Assembly (NCBI GenBank): GCA_031289515.1
Contig: JAITPH010000082.1
Span: 1 to 7,255 of the forward strand
Source of the DNA: Tannerella sp.
GTDB taxonomy: Bacteria; Bacteroidota; Bacteroidia; Bacteroidales; Tannerellaceae
Length of the DNA stretch: 7,255 nucleotides
Direction: 5' to 3'
The position numbers and the translations under genes were made by a program. Within the stretch, counting starts at the first letter, position 1. Every line of letters begins with the position of its first letter. The notes beneath the pieces are model-generated. The model did no database searches, was not told where the DNA came from, and was given only the letters and a program-made list of their open reading frames with translations. Shown here one piece after another: positions 4,994-7,255 of this stretch.

Positions 4994-6706
4994 TTGAAGA
5001 CATTTGAAGAATTAGGCGTTGCTCCGGAAATACTCCGGGCAATTAGCGAAATGGGCTACGAAAGCCCGATGCCGGTACAGGAGGAAGTGATTCCCTATTT
5101 ACTTGGCAACAACAATGAAGTGATCGCGCTGGCACAGACAGGCACGGGAAAAACAGCCGCTTTCGGACTGCCCATCCTCCAACAGATTGAATTGAATCAA
5201 CTCTCGCCCCAGGCGCTTATCCTCTGCCCGACACGTGAATTGTGCCTGCAAATAGCAGACGACCTCAACGATTATTCCAAGTACATGAGCAGCCTGAAAA
5301 CGCTTCCCGTTTATGGCGGTTCCGGCATCGAAAGCCAAATCAGAGCCTTGAAACGCGGCGTACATATTATTGTGGCTACTCCCGGACGTCTCATCGACCT
5401 GATTAACCGGAAAGCCGCCCGCCTGAATGCCGTAAGAAATGTGGTACTCGACGAAGCCGACGAAATGCTCAACATGGGATTTTCCGAAAGCATTGACGAA
5501 ATCCTTTCATACGTTCCCGATACCCGCAACATGCTGCTCTTCTCGGCTACGATGCCTGCCGGAATTGCAAAAATCACGCGGAAATACATGCACAATCCTC
5601 ACGAAATCATTATCGGGAAAAAGAATGAAGGGGCGAAAAACGTCAAACACATCTATTACATGGTCAATGCAAAAGATAAATATCTGGTGCTGAAAAGACT
5701 GGCCGACTACAGCCCCAATATTTACGGCATTGTTTTCTGCCGGACGCGGAAAGAGACGCAGGAGATTGCCGATGCGTTGATCAGGGACGGTTACAATGCC
5801 GATTCGTTGCACGGCGACCTGTCGCAGGCGCAGCGTGATTCGGTGATGCAGAAATTCCGTCTGCGCAATGTCCGGCTTCTGGTGGCTACCGACGTGGCGG
5901 CACGCGGACTGGATGTGGAAGACCTGACGCATATCATCAATTACGGCGTACCGGACGACGCGGAATCCTATACCCACCGGAGCGGAAGAACGGGAAGAGC
6001 CGGAAAAACAGGTATTTCCATCGCCATAATCAACCTGAGAGAGAAGCATAAAATCAGGGAGATAGAAAAATCCATCAACAAGAAGTTTGAAGAGGGCGTT
6101 ATTCCTTCCGGAAAACAGATTTGTGAAAAGCAGCTTTTCAGTTTTGTCGACAAGCTGGAAAAAGTAAGTGTGAATGAAGAAGAAATTCAAGGCATCATGC
6201 CTTCCATCTACCGTAAACTGAACTGGCTGGACAAGGAAGACGTCATCAAGCGGTTAATATCCCTCGAATTTAACCGTCTGATCGATTACTATCAGGAAGC
6301 CGGCGACATAGAATCGCCAAGGGAAGGAAGCGGAAAGCCGGAAAAAAGAGACAGGGAAAAACGCGGATACGTCCGTTTATTCATCAATCTGGGGAAAAAC
6401 GACGGGATAGGTCCGCAAAGCGTAATCGGTTTATTGAACGACAATGTGCCGGGACGCAAAATCGACATCGGGAAAATAGACATGATGAAAAATTTCTCGT
6501 TCATAGAGGTAAGGGAAGCCGACCGTGATTGCGTAATACAAAACCTTGACGGAATAAAGGCATTCGGCAGCCGTGTCGCAATAGAACTGGCACAGGAAGC
6601 TCCTCCCGAAGACAGAAAAAGGAAGAGAGAAAACAGCAACAAAGACAACAGCTGGAAAAAAGACAGGAACAGTCACAAAGACAGAAGTAAAAAGAAATCG
6701 AGATAA
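4994..6706 (+). CDS. DEAD-box ATP-dependent RNA helicase with DbpA-type RNA-binding domain
   Basis: This 570-residue cytoplasmic helicase unwinds RNA duplexes using ATP and probably acts in ribosome assembly, RNA decay or cold adaptation, as DeaD/CsdA-like proteins do. All core motifs are intact: Q motif around Phe4 to Gln29, motif I AQTGTGKT (47-54), PTREL (79-83), TPGR (129-132), DEAD (153-156), SAT (184-186), IVFCRT (246-251), ATDVAARGLDV (298-308) and HRSGRTGRAG (328-337). Residues about 458-534 (YVRLFINLGKNDGIGP onward) form a DbpA-type RNA-binding fold, which in DbpA recognises 23S rRNA; the target here is unknown. The tail (539-570) is mostly Lys, Arg, Asn, Ser and Asp and probably disordered and RNA-binding. 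The start codon is TTG, giving KTFEELG at the usual beginning of this family; there is no ATG in a suitable place nearby. The gene appears monocistronic, with its own promoter and about 240 bases of spacer after it. The exact DeaD or DbpA subfamily cannot be fixed from the sequence alone. Confidence 0.97.
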   Translation: MKTFEELGVAPEILRAISEMGYESPMPVQEEVIPYLLGNNNEVIALAQTGTGKTAAFGLPILQQIELNQLSPQALILCPTRELCLQIADDLNDYSKYMSSLKTLPVYGGSGIESQIRALKRGVHIIVATPGRLIDLINRKAARLNAVRNVVLDEADEMLNMGFSESIDEILSYVPDTRNMLLFSATMPAGIAKITRKYMHNPHEIIIGKKNEGAKNVKHIYYMVNAKDKYLVLKRLADYSPNIYGIVFCRTRKETQEIADALIRDGYNADSLHGDLSQAQRDSVMQKFRLRNVRLLVATDVAARGLDVEDLTHIINYGVPDDAESYTHRSGRTGRAGKTGISIAIINLREKHKIREIEKSINKKFEEGVIPSGKQICEKQLFSFVDKLEKVSVNEEEIQGIMPSIYRKLNWLDKEDVIKRLISLEFNRLIDYYQEAGDIESPREGSGKPEKRDREKRGYVRLFINLGKNDGIGPQSVIGLLNDNVPGRKIDIGKIDMMKNFSFIEVREADRDCVIQNLDGIKAFGSRVAIELAQEAPPEDRKRKRENSNKDNSWKKDRNSHKDRSKKKSR

Positions 6707-6708
6707 GA

Positions 6709-6735
6709 CGAACAGTGAATAACTGTCTTTGTTCG
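6709..6735 (+). terminator. Weak hairpin after the helicase gene
   Basis: An inner stem ACAGT (6712-6716) with ACTGT (6722-6726) and an outer pairing CGAAC (6709-6713) with GTTCG (6731-6735) start three bases after the helicase stop. The two stems overlap by two bases on the left side and are separated by an unpaired ctttg stretch on the right, so the fold is imperfect. No T-run follows. It may help end or protect the transcript, but it is weak as a classical terminator. Confidence 0.3.
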
Positions 6736-6839
6736 GCGGAGGCTGTGCTTATCCTGCAAGTCCGGGGATTTGCTTTTCGCTTCGACATGGCGGGACGTTA
6801 TGCCGAACCGTGAAGAATAAAGAGAAACCGCTATGTCTG

Positions 6840-6887
6840 CCGTCATTGCGAGCCTGCGGAATGGAGTATAAGGAATTGTAATCCGCA
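6840..6887. repeat. One-sided REP-like element
   Basis: It begins with CCGTCATTGCG (6840-6850), identical to the left end of the repeat inside the FecR gene (2189-2199). It continues into a 6-bp stem, TGCGGA (6855-6860) with TCCGCA (6882-6887), around a 21-base loop. No ATGACGG-type right end follows, so it is either half of an element or a different subtype. It lies between the helicase and the next promoter. A short stretch just upstream (6779-6797, with TTCGACATGGCGGGACG) loosely resembles the 4749 hairpin arm and may be a decayed remnant. Confidence 0.6.
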
Positions 6888-6903
6888 AAAAAACCTCATG
6901 CGC

Positions 6904-6934
6904 TTGGAAATACCGAAAATTTCATCTAATTTTG
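6904..6934 (+). promoter_or_regulatory. Complete Bacteroidota-type promoter of the ATPase gene
   Basis: TTG at 6904-6906 and TAATTTTG at 6927-6934 (followed by C) match the -33 TTG and -7 TAnnTTTG elements with a 20-base spacer, the arrangement expected for the primary sigma factor of Bacteroidota. Transcription would begin only a few bases before the ATG at 6948, so the leader would be very short. This is the best promoter match in the window. Confidence 0.72.
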
Positions 6935-6947
6935 CAGAAAAAATATT

Positions 6948-7255
6948 ATGGCAAAGCGTGACGTTCGTTTCTTCAATACTACCGGGCCATGTAACCCGGA
7001 CGACCATTACATGCTTCCTCCCGAAGACCGGCTGGTGGGAGCGCAGTTGCACCGTTACATTAATGATCAACTTTACTGGGTGCTTCATGCCCCGCGGCAG
7101 ACAGGCAAAACTACCTTTCTGCAAAGCTGGATGCGTGAAATCAATGCCGGTACGGAAGCTGTCGCCTGTTATGTCAGCATTGAAGCCTGTCAGGGAATAG
7201 AGGATACGGAACTGTCCATGTTGACTGTTTGTGATGCCATAAAAGGATTTGCTTC
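6948..7255 (+). CDS. P-loop ATPase-like protein, N-terminal part (cut by window edge)
   Basis: The frame runs from ATG at 6948 past the right edge, giving 102 complete codons. The protein begins MAKRDVRFFNTTGPCNP, followed by HYMLPPEDRLVGAQLHRYI (20-38) and LYWVLHAPRQTGKTTFLQSW (42-61). APRQTGKTT is a Walker A (P-loop) motif whose first glycine is replaced by alanine (A48), while the Gly-Lys-Thr core is kept. After it comes a beta strand, AVACYVSIEA (71-80). This is the N-terminal pattern of a group of AAA/NTPase-like proteins common in Bacteroidota, often annotated as ATP-binding or AAA-like; their biological role is mostly unknown. The Walker B motif and C-terminal domain lie outside the window. 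The ATG is supported by the promoter just upstream. Another + frame overlapping it (6898-7200) lacks any family pattern and is a shadow. Confidence 0.85.
   Translation, partial: MAKRDVRFFNTTGPCNPDDHYMLPPEDRLVGAQLHRYINDQLYWVLHAPRQTGKTTFLQSWMREINAGTEAVACYVSIEACQGIEDTELSMLTVCDAIKGFA

Noticed and set aside
6898..7200. A 100-codon + strand open frame.
   Set aside because: It overlaps the ATPase-like gene in another frame; the frame starting at 6948 carries the recognisable N-terminus and P-loop.

Overview
The window looks like chromosomal DNA from a member of the Bacteroidota, probably a Bacteroidales species. Four things point there: an ECF sigma factor paired with a FecR anti-sigma factor, proteins with the CarboxypepD_reg-like beta-sandwich domain, start regions without clear Shine-Dalgarno sequences, and three good matches to the Bacteroidota -7 promoter element TAnnTTTG. 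Every supported gene is on the + strand. No tRNA, rRNA, CRISPR array or complete insertion sequence is visible.

Layout: (i) 1-174 may be the tail of an upstream gene that I do not recognise. (ii) 234-4628 is a four-gene regulatory block: an exported CarboxypepD_reg-like protein, an ECF sigma factor, a FecR-type anti-sigma factor whose start overlaps the sigma stop (ATGA), and a second exported protein. The second exported protein has an STN domain in front of the same architecture as the first. (iii) 4629-4993 is intergenic and holds a long near-perfect hairpin, a partial extra copy of its arm, and the helicase promoter. (iv) 4994-6706 encodes a DEAD-box RNA helicase with a DbpA-type RNA-binding domain and a very basic tail. 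(v) 6707-6947 is a spacer with a repeat fragment and a well-formed promoter. (vi) From 6948 to the right edge is the first part of a P-loop ATPase-like protein.

Working together: the usual Bacteroidota arrangement is sigma factor, FecR, then a TonB-dependent outer-membrane transducer whose N-terminal STN domain signals to FecR. Here the STN domain sits on a 543-residue protein with no visible TonB plug or barrel, and a paralog lacking STN precedes the sigma factor. I infer a cell-surface signalling unit in which a non-barrel STN protein takes the transducer's place.

Other notable structure: a 60-bp palindromic repeat lies in frame inside the FecR gene, heptanucleotide repeats lie in the signal-peptide region of the STN gene, and three palindromic elements share the terminal sequence CCGTCAT.
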